The notes beneath the pieces are model-generated. The model saw only the letters and a program-made list of their open reading frames with translations. It was not told the origin of the DNA and searched no databases. This document shows positions 28,006-38,148 of a stretch of DNA of 42,286 nucleotides, in pieces (the first letter of the stretch is position 1; the number at the start of each line of letters is the position of its first letter). This stretch comes from Oerskovia enterophila (lineage in GTDB: Bacteria; Actinomycetota; Actinomycetes; Actinomycetales; Cellulomonadaceae), in NCBI RefSeq assembly GCF_001692445.1, contig NZ_MAQA01000042.1, positions 1 to 42,286 on the forward strand, given 5' to 3'. A program made the translations under genes and the position numbers.

Positions 28006-28905
28006 ATGACGCACGGTGCACGCACCTCGGGTGCAGCCCCCCGCTCGCTGCCTGCCGTCGCGCTCGGCAGTGACGCATCCCACGTCGTCCTCGACGGTGA
28101 CGGGACCACGCGCGAGCGCGTCCTGTCCCTCATCGTGACCGACGGGCCCGTGAGCGCCGCCTCGCTCGCGACGGACCTGGGCCTCACGCCCGCGGGCGTC
28201 CGCCGCCACCTCGCGCAGCTCGAGACCGACGGCCTCATCTCGGTCCACGACTCGGGCGCCACCACGGGCATGCGCGGACGCCCCGCACGGCACTACGTCG
28301 CGACGAACAGGGGCCAGTCCGAGCTCTCGGGGGCCTACCCCGACCTCGCGACCCAGGCCCTGCGCTTCCTGCGCGACGTCGCGGGCGAGGACGCGGTCGA
28401 GGACTTCGCGCGCCGTCGCCTCGAGGAGCTCACGGACCGCTACGCGCCCCGCATCACGGCCGACGACGTCGCGGGCCGCGCCGAGCAGCTCGCCGCGGTC
28501 CTCGCCGAGGACGGGTTCGCGGCGAGCGTGCGCCCCGTCGCCGGGACCGCGACCGTCCAGCTCTGCCAGGGGCACTGCCCGGTCCAGCACGTGGCCGAGG
28601 AGTTCCCCCAGCTCTGCGACGCCGAGGCCCAGGTCTTCTCCCAGCTCCTCGGCTCGCACGTCCAGCGGCTCGCGACCCTCGCGGGCGGCGGGCACGCGTG
28701 CACCACCAACGTCCCCGTGCTCCCCGCGGTGACCCGCGCACCCGAGGCGAGCGACGCCGTCGGGCACGAGACCACCGGACGTCGCGCCACCGCGCGCGGA
28801 CCGCGCGCCCCGGCGCGCCCCCCAGCACGACACCCCGAACCGACAGGTTCATCGACCACCGCCCCACCGCCCCCCTCCGTCGTCGACGGAACGTGGAAGG
28901 AATGA
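28006..28905 (+). CDS. sufR: SufR, Fe-S cluster-sensing repressor of the suf operon
   Basis: 299 aa. The N-terminal winged helix (about 36-95, [29 protein letters not shown]) is of the MarR/DeoR-like SufR type. The metal-binding part has C187 and C191 (CQGHC), C204 and C232, where SufR proteins hold a 2Fe-2S or 4Fe-4S cluster; holo-SufR represses suf and loss of the cluster derepresses it. The ATG has GGAGGTGAG upstream. The last 60 or so residues are Pro/Ala/Arg-rich and unlike the family core. It is the first gene of sufRBD-Rieske-CSUT, 1 bp before sufB. Confidence 0.92.
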   Translation: MTHGARTSGAAPRSLPAVALGSDASHVVLDGDGTTRERVLSLIVTDGPVSAASLATDLGLTPAGVRRHLAQLETDGLISVHDSGATTGMRGRPARHYVATNRGQSELSGAYPDLATQALRFLRDVAGEDAVEDFARRRLEELTDRYAPRITADDVAGRAEQLAAVLAEDGFAASVRPVAGTATVQLCQGHCPVQHVAEEFPQLCDAEAQVFSQLLGSHVQRLATLAGGGHACTTNVPVLPAVTRAPEASDAVGHETTGRRATARGPRAPARPPARHPEPTGSSTTAPPPPSVVDGTWKE

Positions 28906-28906
28906 C

Positions 28907-30361
28907 ATGAGCGCTCCCACCCAGGACACCGCTGGCGTGTCCCAGAGCACCGGCCAGTCCGACGAGGAGATCATCGCCTCGATCGGCTCCTACGGCTACG
29001 GCTGGCACGACAAGGACGACGCCGGTGCCACCGCGCAGCGTGGCCTCTCCGAGGCGGTCGTGCGCAACATCTCGGCGCTCAAGAGCGAGCCCGAGTGGAT
29101 GCTGAACTACCGGCTCAAGGCCCTGCGCCTGTTCGACAAGAAGCCCATGCCCAACTGGGGCAGCGACCTGTCGGGCATCGACTTCGACAACATCAAGTAC
29201 TTCGTGCGGTCCACCGAGAAGCAGGCCACCTCGTGGGACGACCTGCCCGAGGACATCAAGGACACCTACGACAAGCTCGGCATCCCCGAGGCGGAGAAGC
29301 AGCGCCTCGTCGCGGGCGTCGCGGCCCAGTACGAGTCCGAGGTCGTCTACCACCAGATCAACGAGGAGCTCGAGAAGCAGGGCGTCATCTTCCTCGACAC
29401 CGACACCGCGCTGCGCGAGCACCCCGAGCTCTTCCAGGAGTACTTCGGCACCGTCATCCCCTCGGGTGACAACAAGTTCGCCGCGCTCAACTCGGCCGTG
29501 TGGTCCGGCGGCTCGTTCGTCTACGTCCCCCCGGGCGTCCACGTCGAGATCCCGCTGCAGGCCTACTTCCGCATCAACACGGAGAACATGGGCCAGTTCG
29601 AGCGCACGCTGATCATCGCGGACGAGGGCTCGTACGTGCACTACGTCGAGGGCTGCACCGCCCCGATCTACTCGAGCGACTCGCTGCACTCCGCGGTCGT
29701 CGAGATCATCGTCAAGAAGAACGCCCGCGTGCGGTACACGACCATCCAGAACTGGTCGAACAACGTGTACAACCTCGTCACCAAGCGTGCGACGGCGGCC
29801 GAGGGCGCGACCATGGAGTGGGTCGACGGCAACATCGGCTCCAAGGTCACCATGAAGTACCCCGCGATCTACCTGCTCGGCGAGCACGCCAAGGGCGAGA
29901 CGCTGTCGATCGCGTTCGCGGGCGAGGGCCAGCACCAGGACGCGGGCGCCAAGATGGTGCACGCGGCCCCGCACACGTCCTCCTCGATCGTCTCGAAGTC
30001 CGTGGCGCGCGGCGGTGGACGCACGTCCTACCGCGGCCTCGTCCAGGTCCTCGAGGGAGCGGAGCACTCCGCCTCCACCGTTCTGTGCGACGCGCTGCTC
30101 GTCGACCAGATCTCCCGGTCCGACACCTACCCGTACGTCGACGTCCGCGAGGACGACGTCTCGATGGGTCACGAGGCGACCGTGTCGCGCGTGAGCGAGG
30201 ACCAGCTGTTCTACCTCATGTCCCGAGGCATGGCAGAGACCGAGGCCATGGCCATGATCGTGCGCGGGTTCGTCGAGCCCATCGCGCGCGAGCTGCCCAT
30301 GGAGTACGCGCTCGAGCTCAACCGCCTCATCGAACTGCAGATGGAAGGGTCCGTCGGCTAA
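28907..30361 (+). CDS. sufB: Fe-S cluster assembly scaffold SufB
   Basis: 484 aa. With SufC and SufD it forms the SufBCD scaffold that builds Fe-S clusters. The beta-helix core and C-terminal region are highly conserved ([49 protein letters not shown] in part, [11 protein letters not shown]). The ATG is 1 bp after the sufR stop with GGAAGGAA just upstream inside sufR. No intein is present, unlike SufB of M. tuberculosis. It overlaps nothing and abuts sufD directly. Confidence 0.97.
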   Translation: MSAPTQDTAGVSQSTGQSDEEIIASIGSYGYGWHDKDDAGATAQRGLSEAVVRNISALKSEPEWMLNYRLKALRLFDKKPMPNWGSDLSGIDFDNIKYFVRSTEKQATSWDDLPEDIKDTYDKLGIPEAEKQRLVAGVAAQYESEVVYHQINEELEKQGVIFLDTDTALREHPELFQEYFGTVIPSGDNKFAALNSAVWSGGSFVYVPPGVHVEIPLQAYFRINTENMGQFERTLIIADEGSYVHYVEGCTAPIYSSDSLHSAVVEIIVKKNARVRYTTIQNWSNNVYNLVTKRATAAEGATMEWVDGNIGSKVTMKYPAIYLLGEHAKGETLSIAFAGEGQHQDAGAKMVHAAPHTSSSIVSKSVARGGGRTSYRGLVQVLEGAEHSASTVLCDALLVDQISRSDTYPYVDVREDDVSMGHEATVSRVSEDQLFYLMSRGMAETEAMAMIVRGFVEPIARELPMEYALELNRLIELQMEGSVG

Positions 30362-31594
30362 ATGACTACTACTGCGAGCACCACAGAGACCGAGCCGATC
30401 GGCCTGAGCACGGACCACACGCAGGCCGTCCAGGACGGCGCTCACTCGCACGGGGTCGGCGGCACGCCGCAGGGATCCCGCGCCGAGCGCATCACCTCGT
30501 TCGACCCGACCGTCATCACCGTGCCCACCGGGCGCGAGGAGGAGTGGCGCTTCTCGCCGGTCCCGCGCCTCGCCCCGCTGTTCGCGGCCGAGCTCGGCAG
30601 CGCCGGCGTGCGCACGACCGTGGTCGACGCCCCCGAGGTCACGGTCGAGATCGTCGGCCGGGACGACGGGCGGCTCGGCCGCGCGGGCGTCCCCGGCGAC
30701 CGCACCGCCGTGACCGCGTGGAACGCGTTCGCCGAGGCGACCGTCGTGACGATCCCGGCCGAGGCCGTGGCCAGCGAGGTCACGTCCGTGCGCATCGAGG
30801 GCCTGTCCGACGAGCCCACCGCGACGCACCTGCTGATCCAGGCCGAGCGTCACAGCGAGTCCGTCGTGGTCATCGACCACGTGGGCTCCGCGACGCTCAC
30901 CGAGACGGTCGAGATCGTCGTCGAGGACGGCGCGCACCTCACGGTCGTGTCGGTCCAGGACTGGAGCGCGGGCGCCGTGCACGCGAGCTCGCACCGCGCC
31001 CGCATCGGCCGCGACGCCAAGCTCAAGCACGTCGTCGTGACGTTCGGCGGCGACGTCGTGCGCGTGACCCCGGACGCCGAGTTCACCGGCACCGGTGGCG
31101 AGGTCGAGATGGTCGGCCTGTACTTCGCGGACGCCGACCAGCACCAGGAGCACCGTCTCTTCGTCGACCACGCTGTCCCGAGCTGCAAGTCGCGCGTCAC
31201 CTACAAGGGCGCGCTGCAGGGCGAGGGCGCGCACACGGTCTGGGTCGGCGACGTGCTGATCCGTACCGAGGCCGAGGGCACCGACACCTACGAGCTCAAC
31301 CGCAACCTCGTCCTCTCGGACGGCGCGCGGGCCGACTCGGTGCCGAACCTCGAGATCGAGACGGGCCTCATCGAGGGTGCCGGGCACGCCTCGGCGACCG
31401 GTCGCTTCGACGACGAGCAGCTCTTCTACCTGCAGGCCCGTGGCATCCCCGAGGCCGACGCCCGTCGCCTCGTGGTCCGCGGCTTCTTCGCGGAGCTCAT
31501 CCAGGAGATCGGTGTCCCGTCGGTCGAGGAGCGTCTGCTCACCTCGATCGAGGCCGAGCTCGCCAAGTCGATGAGCGTCATCGAAGGCCGGTGA
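30362..31594 (+). CDS. sufD: Fe-S cluster assembly protein SufD
   Basis: 410 aa. Paralogue of SufB with a shared C-terminal beta-helix (HRLFVDHAVPSCKSRVTYKG, then the LFYLQARGIPEADARRLVVRGF motif). It completes the SufBC2D complex and is linked to iron entry. The ATG begins immediately after the sufB TAA with no gap. The N-terminal 40 residues, with several His, are variable in the family. Confidence 0.96.
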   Translation: MTTTASTTETEPIGLSTDHTQAVQDGAHSHGVGGTPQGSRAERITSFDPTVITVPTGREEEWRFSPVPRLAPLFAAELGSAGVRTTVVDAPEVTVEIVGRDDGRLGRAGVPGDRTAVTAWNAFAEATVVTIPAEAVASEVTSVRIEGLSDEPTATHLLIQAERHSESVVVIDHVGSATLTETVEIVVEDGAHLTVVSVQDWSAGAVHASSHRARIGRDAKLKHVVVTFGGDVVRVTPDAEFTGTGGEVEMVGLYFADADQHQEHRLFVDHAVPSCKSRVTYKGALQGEGAHTVWVGDVLIRTEAEGTDTYELNRNLVLSDGARADSVPNLEIETGLIEGAGHASATGRFDDEQLFYLQARGIPEADARRLVVRGFFAELIQEIGVPSVEERLLTSIEAELAKSMSVIEGR

Positions 31595-31604
31595 CCGGAC
31601 CCGC

Positions 31605-31946
31605 ATGACTGCACAGCTTGCTTGCATGACCGACGACGTGGCGCCCGAGGAGGCGCTGCGCGTGGAGCTCGAGGGCGAGAAGGGCCCCGTGGAGGTCGCG
31701 GTCGTCCGCGACGGCGACGGGAACTGGCACGCCATCTCGGACATCTGCTCCCACGGCGCGGTCTCGCTGTCCGACGGCGAGGTCGAGGGCTGCTTCATCG
31801 AGTGCTGGCTGCACGGCTCGCAGTTCGACCTGCGGACCGGCATGCCGACCGCGCTGCCCGCGATGCGCCCTGTGCCCGTCTACCCGGTCACGATCGACGG
31901 CGAGCGCGTGCTCGTCGACATCGACCAGACCGTCTCCCCGTCCTGA
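31605..31946 (+). CDS. Rieske-type [2Fe-2S] ferredoxin in the suf operon
   Basis: 113 aa, essentially a single Rieske domain. The cluster ligands are C48 and H50 (CSHG) and C67 and H70 (CWLHG). It resembles the ferredoxin components of non-heme iron dioxygenases, but no oxygenase gene is nearby. Its position between sufD and sufC recurs in actinobacterial suf operons and suggests it supplies electrons for cluster assembly or is a dedicated client. The ATG at 31605 is used; ATG 31626 is a second possible start. Confidence 0.93.
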   Translation: MTAQLACMTDDVAPEEALRVELEGEKGPVEVAVVRDGDGNWHAISDICSHGAVSLSDGEVEGCFIECWLHGSQFDLRTGMPTALPAMRPVPVYPVTIDGERVLVDIDQTVSPS

Positions 31947-31990
31947 CCCCTGAACTTTCTCGATACTTTCCGAATACTGGAGAACACCAC
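31947..31990 (+). promoter_or_regulatory. A+T-rich sufC leader, possible internal promoter
   Basis: The 44-bp gap before sufC is much richer in A+T than the operon around it and contains GATACT (31966-31971) and GAATACT (31973-31979) as -10-like elements, followed by GGAG at 31979-31982 and the sufC ATG at 31991. It may add transcription of sufCSUT. The evidence is compositional only. Confidence 0.35.
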
Positions 31991-34128
<2,138 letters not shown>

Positions 34129-34203
34129 CGCGCGCCCGACGCCCCACCCTGTCTGCGTGGTCCCACGACCCGCACGACGTACCGAAGGAGCAGGACCCCA
34201 GCA

Positions 34204-34752
34204 ATGAGCAGCTCGTTGGAGCAGATGTACCAGCAGGTGATCCTCGACCACGCGAAGTCCCCGCACGGGAGAGGCTTCGTGGAGCTCGCGGAGGGGCACC
34301 TGCACGGTGAGTCGCACCAGATCAACCCCACGTGCGGCGACGAGGTCACGATGCGCGTCGAGTTCGACACCGCCGACCCGAAGGTCCCCACGATCTCCCG
34401 CGTGAGCTGGGAGGGGCAGGGCTGCAGCATCTCGCAGGCCTCGCTGTCCGTGCTCACCGACCTGGTGACCGGAGCCCCCGTCGCGGAGTCCGAGCACCTG
34501 GGCGACCTCTTCCGTCAGCTCATGCAGTCGCGCGGCAAGGGCCTCGACGAGGACCGCGAGGACGAGCTGGGCGACGCCACGGCCTTCACCGGGGTCGCGC
34601 AGTTCCCGGCCCGTATCAAGTGCGCGCTGCTCGGCTGGGCCGCGCTGCGTGACACCCTGGCGACGTCCGGAGTCCTCGCGGGCCCGGGCACCGCCTCTCA
34701 GCCCTCGCTCGACCACCCTCTGTCCCCGCAGTCCCCCCAGGAGAACCGATGA
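34204..34752 (+). CDS. sufU: SufU, zinc-dependent sulfurtransferase
   Basis: 182 aa. C44 (NPTCGD, with D46), C74 (GCSIS) and C140 (IKCAL) are the conserved zinc and sulfur-accepting residues of SufU, which takes persulfide sulfur from SufS. The insertion between the second and third cysteines that separates SufU from IscU is present (LFRQLMQSRGKGLDEDRE region). The ATG has GAAGGAG upstream. The stop overlaps the sufT ATG. Confidence 0.95.
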   Translation: MSSSLEQMYQQVILDHAKSPHGRGFVELAEGHLHGESHQINPTCGDEVTMRVEFDTADPKVPTISRVSWEGQGCSISQASLSVLTDLVTGAPVAESEHLGDLFRQLMQSRGKGLDEDREDELGDATAFTGVAQFPARIKCALLGWAALRDTLATSGVLAGPGTASQPSLDHPLSPQSPQENR

Positions 34753-35096
34753 CGACCGAGACCCCCGCCGCCTCTGCGGCACCGACCCCGCCGACCGCGG
34801 CCGACGTCGAGGAGGCCATGCGCGACGTCATCGACCCCGAGCTCGGCATCAACGTCGTCGACCTCGGGCTCGTCTACGGCATCCAGGTCGACCAGAACAA
34901 CCACGCCGTGATCGACATGACGCTCACGTCGGCGGCCTGCCCGCTCACGGACGTCATCGAGGACCAGACGGCGCAGTCTCTCGACGGGCTGATCGACGGC
35001 TTCCGGGTCAACTGGGTCTGGATGCCGCCGTGGGGCCCCGAGAAGATCACGCAGGACGGCAAGGACCAGCTGCGCGCGCTGGGCTTCAACGTCTGA
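34749..35096 (+). CDS. sufT: SufT / MIP18-family (DUF59) Fe-S assembly factor
   Basis: 115 aa with the DUF59 core: VIDPELGINVVDLGLVYGI, the cysteine motif TSAACPLTDVIEDQ and the terminal WGPEKITQDGKDQLRALGF. Family members mature Fe-S proteins in bacteria and, as MIP18, in eukaryotes. The ATG overlaps the sufU stop by 4 bp. It closes the suf operon, as in mycobacteria (Rv1466). Confidence 0.94.
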   Translation: MTTETPAASAAPTPPTAADVEEAMRDVIDPELGINVVDLGLVYGIQVDQNNHAVIDMTLTSAACPLTDVIEDQTAQSLDGLIDGFRVNWVWMPPWGPEKITQDGKDQLRALGFNV

Positions 35097-35457
35097 GTCT
35101 TCTTGCGGTGCAGCTCTAGATCCTCCGATCAGCGCCCGTCGTCAGTCGGCGCTGCAGCGACGCGAGATCTCCGCGGGGACCGAGGTGGACGGCGACTGCC
35201 CGTGAGGGCCCGCCTCCCCGGTCGGACTCCGACAGGTCTCGCGTCGCTTCCGTGGCCGGACAGTCACGGCTGCCCGTGCGACCGAGAAGGAACGAGCACT
35301 GTCGGGCCCTGGTGCCCAGGGCCCGACGCCAGCGGTACACGCGCAAACCCAGGTCCATCGTCGAGCGCGGTGAGCCGACCCCCGTAGAACAGCTCAGACC
35401 CGCTCCCCGCCTCCGTTGACCTCACGGACTCGCGTGCGGCCTCGGCGTGATCGCCTT
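35097..35457. other. 361-bp non-coding stretch at the left edge of an accessory segment
   Basis: Between sufT and the ATP-grasp-like gene, which converge on this stretch, I see no convincing coding frame. It holds a short inverted repeat (CAGCGCC 35130-35136 with GGCGCTG 35148-35154) and the hairpin at 35301-35327. Base composition loosens here and stays less G+C-biased to about 37.1 kb, which fits the edge of an insertion. Confidence 0.6.
35301..35327. terminator. Hairpin between suf operon and ATP-grasp-like gene
   Basis: A 12-bp perfect stem (GTCGGGCCCTGG/CCAGGGCCCGAC) with a 3-nt loop. It lies about 205 bp beyond sufT and 130 bp beyond the stop of the convergent ATP-grasp-like gene, so it could terminate either. 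Confidence 0.6.
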
Positions 35458-36333
35458 CTAGACGCAGGGTCCGCCGACGAACAGGCAGCCCATGCGCGCA
35501 CCTGAGTGCTCGGCGATCACCCTGGACCCGTCGGCGGGGGCGGCACGCACGAACCCTCCTCCGAAACTGTGGCCGATGTGGAACACGCCGTAGTTCACGC
35601 GCCACGAGCTCGTTGCGCCCAGTGCATCTTTCGGGAGTGCCTCTGGCATCGCGACAATGGCCCGCTGCACCACGTATCTGCTGGGGTCGACCCCGAGGAC
35701 GAGGTCCCGCCACTGTTCGTCGGTGACCTCGGAGCCGATGACGACACCCTTGCCACCTACACCGAATGCGGGCTTCAGCACCAGTCCATCGCGTTGCGCA
35801 AGGCAGAAGGCCAGAATGTCGTCGGGCGCATCGTGGATCTCTCCGGGGCGAGCGTCGAGCGGCGCGAGCCACGGAACAAGCCGCTCGACAACATCGATCT
35901 CGTCCGGTGTCATCGACGAACGCACCTCGGACGACCAGAGCAGGGCCAGACTGCGTTTGTTGCCGAAGCAGGAGGTTGAGAGCGGGGACACCACGGGGGT
36001 CCCGCTTGCCGCGAGGCCGCGCAGAACGTCCCTTCCCGCCTGGGCCTCCGACCCGGTGCCGGTGAGTTCGCTCAGCGTGAAGTACCGGTGGACCAGGCCA
36101 ACGCGGCGTCCGTGTGCGATGACGACGTCGCCTTCGACGACGAGGTCTCCGAGGTGACAGGAGAAGGCATCTATTCCGTACTGCTGAAGACACGACGCCA
36201 CCACGTCGAGAACTGGTCTGGTCTCGCCATAGCTGGACTCCGTGTCGACGAGCGCGACGGCATCCGGTCCGGTCAACGCCTGACGGAGATGCGACGCGAG
36301 GAGGGCCAGCGCGGCGCGCCCGCAGCCAGGCAC
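35458..36333 (-). CDS. Circularly permuted ATP-grasp-like protein (glutathionylspermidine synthase-like)
   Basis: 291 aa from the GTG at 36333; an in-frame stop 45 bp upstream excludes a longer product. Visible motifs: VALVDTESSYGETRP, a GLVHRYFTLSEL segment, STSCFGNKRSLALL, TPDEIDVVERLVPW, and the nucleotide-binding-like run LVLKPAFGVGGKGVVIG followed by YVVQRAIV and SSWRVNYGVFHIG. The order suggests a permuted ATP-grasp fold, a class that makes amide bonds between small molecules or amino acids. It is shorter at the N-terminus than the relatives I know, so it could be truncated. Codons ending in A or T are commoner than in flanking genes. It is divergent from a carbamoyltransferase-like gene 103 bp away. 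The function is not known, and the family call is from motif recall. Confidence 0.65.
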   Translation of the reverse strand: MPGCGRAALALLASHLRQALTGPDAVALVDTESSYGETRPVLDVVASCLQQYGIDAFSCHLGDLVVEGDVVIAHGRRVGLVHRYFTLSELTGTGSEAQAGRDVLRGLAASGTPVVSPLSTSCFGNKRSLALLWSSEVRSSMTPDEIDVVERLVPWLAPLDARPGEIHDAPDDILAFCLAQRDGLVLKPAFGVGGKGVVIGSEVTDEQWRDLVLGVDPSRYVVQRAIVAMPEALPKDALGATSSWRVNYGVFHIGHSFGGGFVRAAPADGSRVIAEHSGARMGCLFVGGPCV

Positions 36334-36424
36334 GATGGCGTGAGCCCGTCGGGGACACCGACCTGGTCATCGATGCCCTCGCGGCGGAGGACACTGCCTG
36401 GCTCGGACTCAGGCGCCGCTCCTC

Positions 36425-36430
36425 TAGACT
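36425..36430 (+). promoter_or_regulatory. -10 box TAGACT of the carbamoyltransferase-like gene (leaderless)
   Basis: TAGACT ends 6 nt before the ATG at 36437 and no ribosome-binding site is present, so the mRNA probably starts at the ATG. The 103-bp divergent gap would also have to hold the promoter of the ATP-grasp-like gene, for which I see no good -10. Confidence 0.55.
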
Positions 36431-36436
36431 TCTGCG

Positions 36437-37267
36437 ATGCCTCGCAGCCTCGTGCGCCTCACAGACTGGTCCGCCGACGACATCGAGCACGTCTTCCGCC
36501 TTGCCGAGGCGTATCGGCAGGGTCACGGGCCTGCCACGAACGGCTGCGCGGCGATGTTCTTCCCGTCGGCCAGCATTCGTACTCGCATTACCTTCGAGCG
36601 CGGAGCTCACCTCATGGGGCTCCAGCCCGTCCTCTTCCCGCCGGAGACCCTTGACAAGCCAGAGGAGCCCGCTGACGTCGTCGGGTACCTCGCCAACTGG
36701 GCAGACGTCGTCGTCGCCAGGCACCCTGATATCGCCGTGATCGAGCGGCTCGCCGCACCCGGCACGCTGCCAGTGATCAACGCGATGACCGATGTCAACC
36801 ATCCGTGCGAGGTCCTCGCCGATGTCTATACCCTCGCCCAGACGCGGGATGTGCGGACCCTGCGCTTTGTCTTCGTCGGCCCGGACGGGAACATCGCCCG
36901 CGCCTGGGCAGAGATCGCAGCCGTTCTTGGGCTCGAACTGATCCAGAGCTGCCCCCTCGACCTGGCCACTGCCGGGGTCACGTGTGTCACGGACCTCAGG
37001 GCTGCGATGCGTGACGCTGACGTCGTGCTGACGGACACGTTCGGCTCGAACACGGCCGCGCTCGAGACGCACCGCGTGACAGCGGAGGTCATGGCGCTCG
37101 CGCGACCGGGCGCACTGCTCGCCCCGTGCCCGCCGTTCACGCGCGGCGCGGAGGTGTCGGCCGACGTCGTCCGCCAGGGCGGCCCCTTCGTCGGGTACGA
37201 GTTCAAGGCGTCGCTGCTCCACGTGCACCAGGCAGTGCTGGCGACCTGCCTCGACCTGGAGCAGTAG
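36437..37267 (+). CDS. Aspartate/ornithine carbamoyltransferase homologue with altered motifs
   Basis: 276 aa, shorter than the usual 300-340. The carbamoyl-phosphate site is recognisable but changed: SIRTRITFERGAHLMG in place of S-T-R-T-R, then VVVARHP, NHPCEVLADVYTL in place of HP(C/T)Q, and FVGPDGNIARAW. The ornithine-binding HCLP motif is replaced by PCPPFTRGAEV. These changes suggest an acceptor other than ornithine or aspartate. Codon use is less G+C-biased than in neighbours (for example CTT, GTA, ATA-type choices). It is divergent from the ATP-grasp-like gene, and no arginine or pyrimidine gene is near. A role in a small carbamoylated (ureido) metabolite is inference. Confidence 0.8.
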   Translation: MPRSLVRLTDWSADDIEHVFRLAEAYRQGHGPATNGCAAMFFPSASIRTRITFERGAHLMGLQPVLFPPETLDKPEEPADVVGYLANWADVVVARHPDIAVIERLAAPGTLPVINAMTDVNHPCEVLADVYTLAQTRDVRTLRFVFVGPDGNIARAWAEIAAVLGLELIQSCPLDLATAGVTCVTDLRAAMRDADVVLTDTFGSNTAALETHRVTAEVMALARPGALLAPCPPFTRGAEVSADVVRQGGPFVGYEFKASLLHVHQAVLATCLDLEQ

Positions 37268-37364
37268 GGAGAACGATCGCCCACGCCTGACGGTGGCGAC
37301 CGTGGTGCGGTGACGTGCGAGGACGAGACGTGCATCGGTGAGAGTCTGCGTCAGTCGGGTGCGC

Positions 37365-37973
37365 TCACCCGTCGGCGGGCAGGAGAGGTGGGTGCTGCAG
37401 GACGCGTGGGCGGTACTCGACGATGTGGATCCCGGTGTCGAAGGTGCGGTGGTCGATCATCTCGAGGGCGACGTCTGGATAGCCGTCGTAGATCCGCTCC
37501 GACCCCGTCGCGCCGGTGATCACAGGGAACATCCCCACCCGGAACCGGTCCACGAGCCCGGCCCGCAGCAGCGCCCGCGCCACGCTCAGGCTGCCGATCG
37601 TGCTCAGGAGCCCGTCCTCGTCGGCCTTCATGGCGCGGACGGTCTCCACCGCGTCGCCGCGCACCAGCGTGGAGTTGGCCCACGTCAACGGTTCGGTGAG
37701 CGTGCTGGAGAAGACCACCTTCCGCGCCGCCGTGAGCTCGTCGACCGACGCCTCCTCGTCTGCGGTGAACTCGTCGGTCCCCGCCGGCATCTGCCCGGCC
37801 GCGAAGCCCGACATCAGCCGGTAGGTGTTCGCGCCCATCAGGTACGTGACCTCGGGTTGCTCCTCGAGCCACGCGAGGTACTCGGGGCCCTCGAGCCCCC
37901 AGAACCCGGGCCAGCCCTCTCCCGACGCGTAGCCGTCGAGCGAGGTGATGAAGTCCACGAGCAGCTCAGCCAT
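37365..37973 (-). CDS. RibD C-terminal / dihydrofolate reductase-like protein
   Basis: 202 aa. The opening AELLVDFITSLDGYASG, the YLMGANTYRLM segment and the later LLSTIGSLSVARALLRAGLVDRF with VFPVITGATGSERIY-like spacing define the dihydrofolate-reductase/RibD-C superfamily, NADPH-dependent reductases common in actinobacteria. True DHFR or riboflavin roles are unlikely because stand-alone members are mostly uncharacterised. The ATG at 37973 follows GGACGGA; the frame extends upstream to 38036 without similarity. It is convergent with the carbamoyltransferase-like gene. Confidence 0.85.
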   Translation of the reverse strand: MAELLVDFITSLDGYASGEGWPGFWGLEGPEYLAWLEEQPEVTYLMGANTYRLMSGFAAGQMPAGTDEFTADEEASVDELTAARKVVFSSTLTEPLTWANSTLVRGDAVETVRAMKADEDGLLSTIGSLSVARALLRAGLVDRFRVGMFPVITGATGSERIYDGYPDVALEMIDHRTFDTGIHIVEYRPRVLQHPPLLPADG

Positions 37974-38148
37974 CGGTCCGTCCCCGTCCTCGGTGCTCCC
38001 GAGCAGTGATGCCGCTCGACGGCGGCCTGGTCTCACTCGTGAGACGGCTGCGCGACCGAGAACTCATCGGTCGGTCGGAGGCGCACGTGCGCTGGGCGCT
38101 CACGGACCGTCCGACGACCGCCGTCAGGGTGAGCGGGAACGGGACCGC

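Noticed and set aside
28454-31843. 1,129-aa minus-strand open frame opposite sufR-sufB-sufD
   Set aside because: Same shadow pattern across conserved suf genes; composition Val/Asp/Gly/His-rich without any family motif.
37365-37973. Riboflavin or folate biosynthesis gene
   Set aside because: Only the RibD-C/DHFR fold is visible as a stand-alone domain, with no deaminase part or rib/fol neighbours, so a pathway assignment is not supported.
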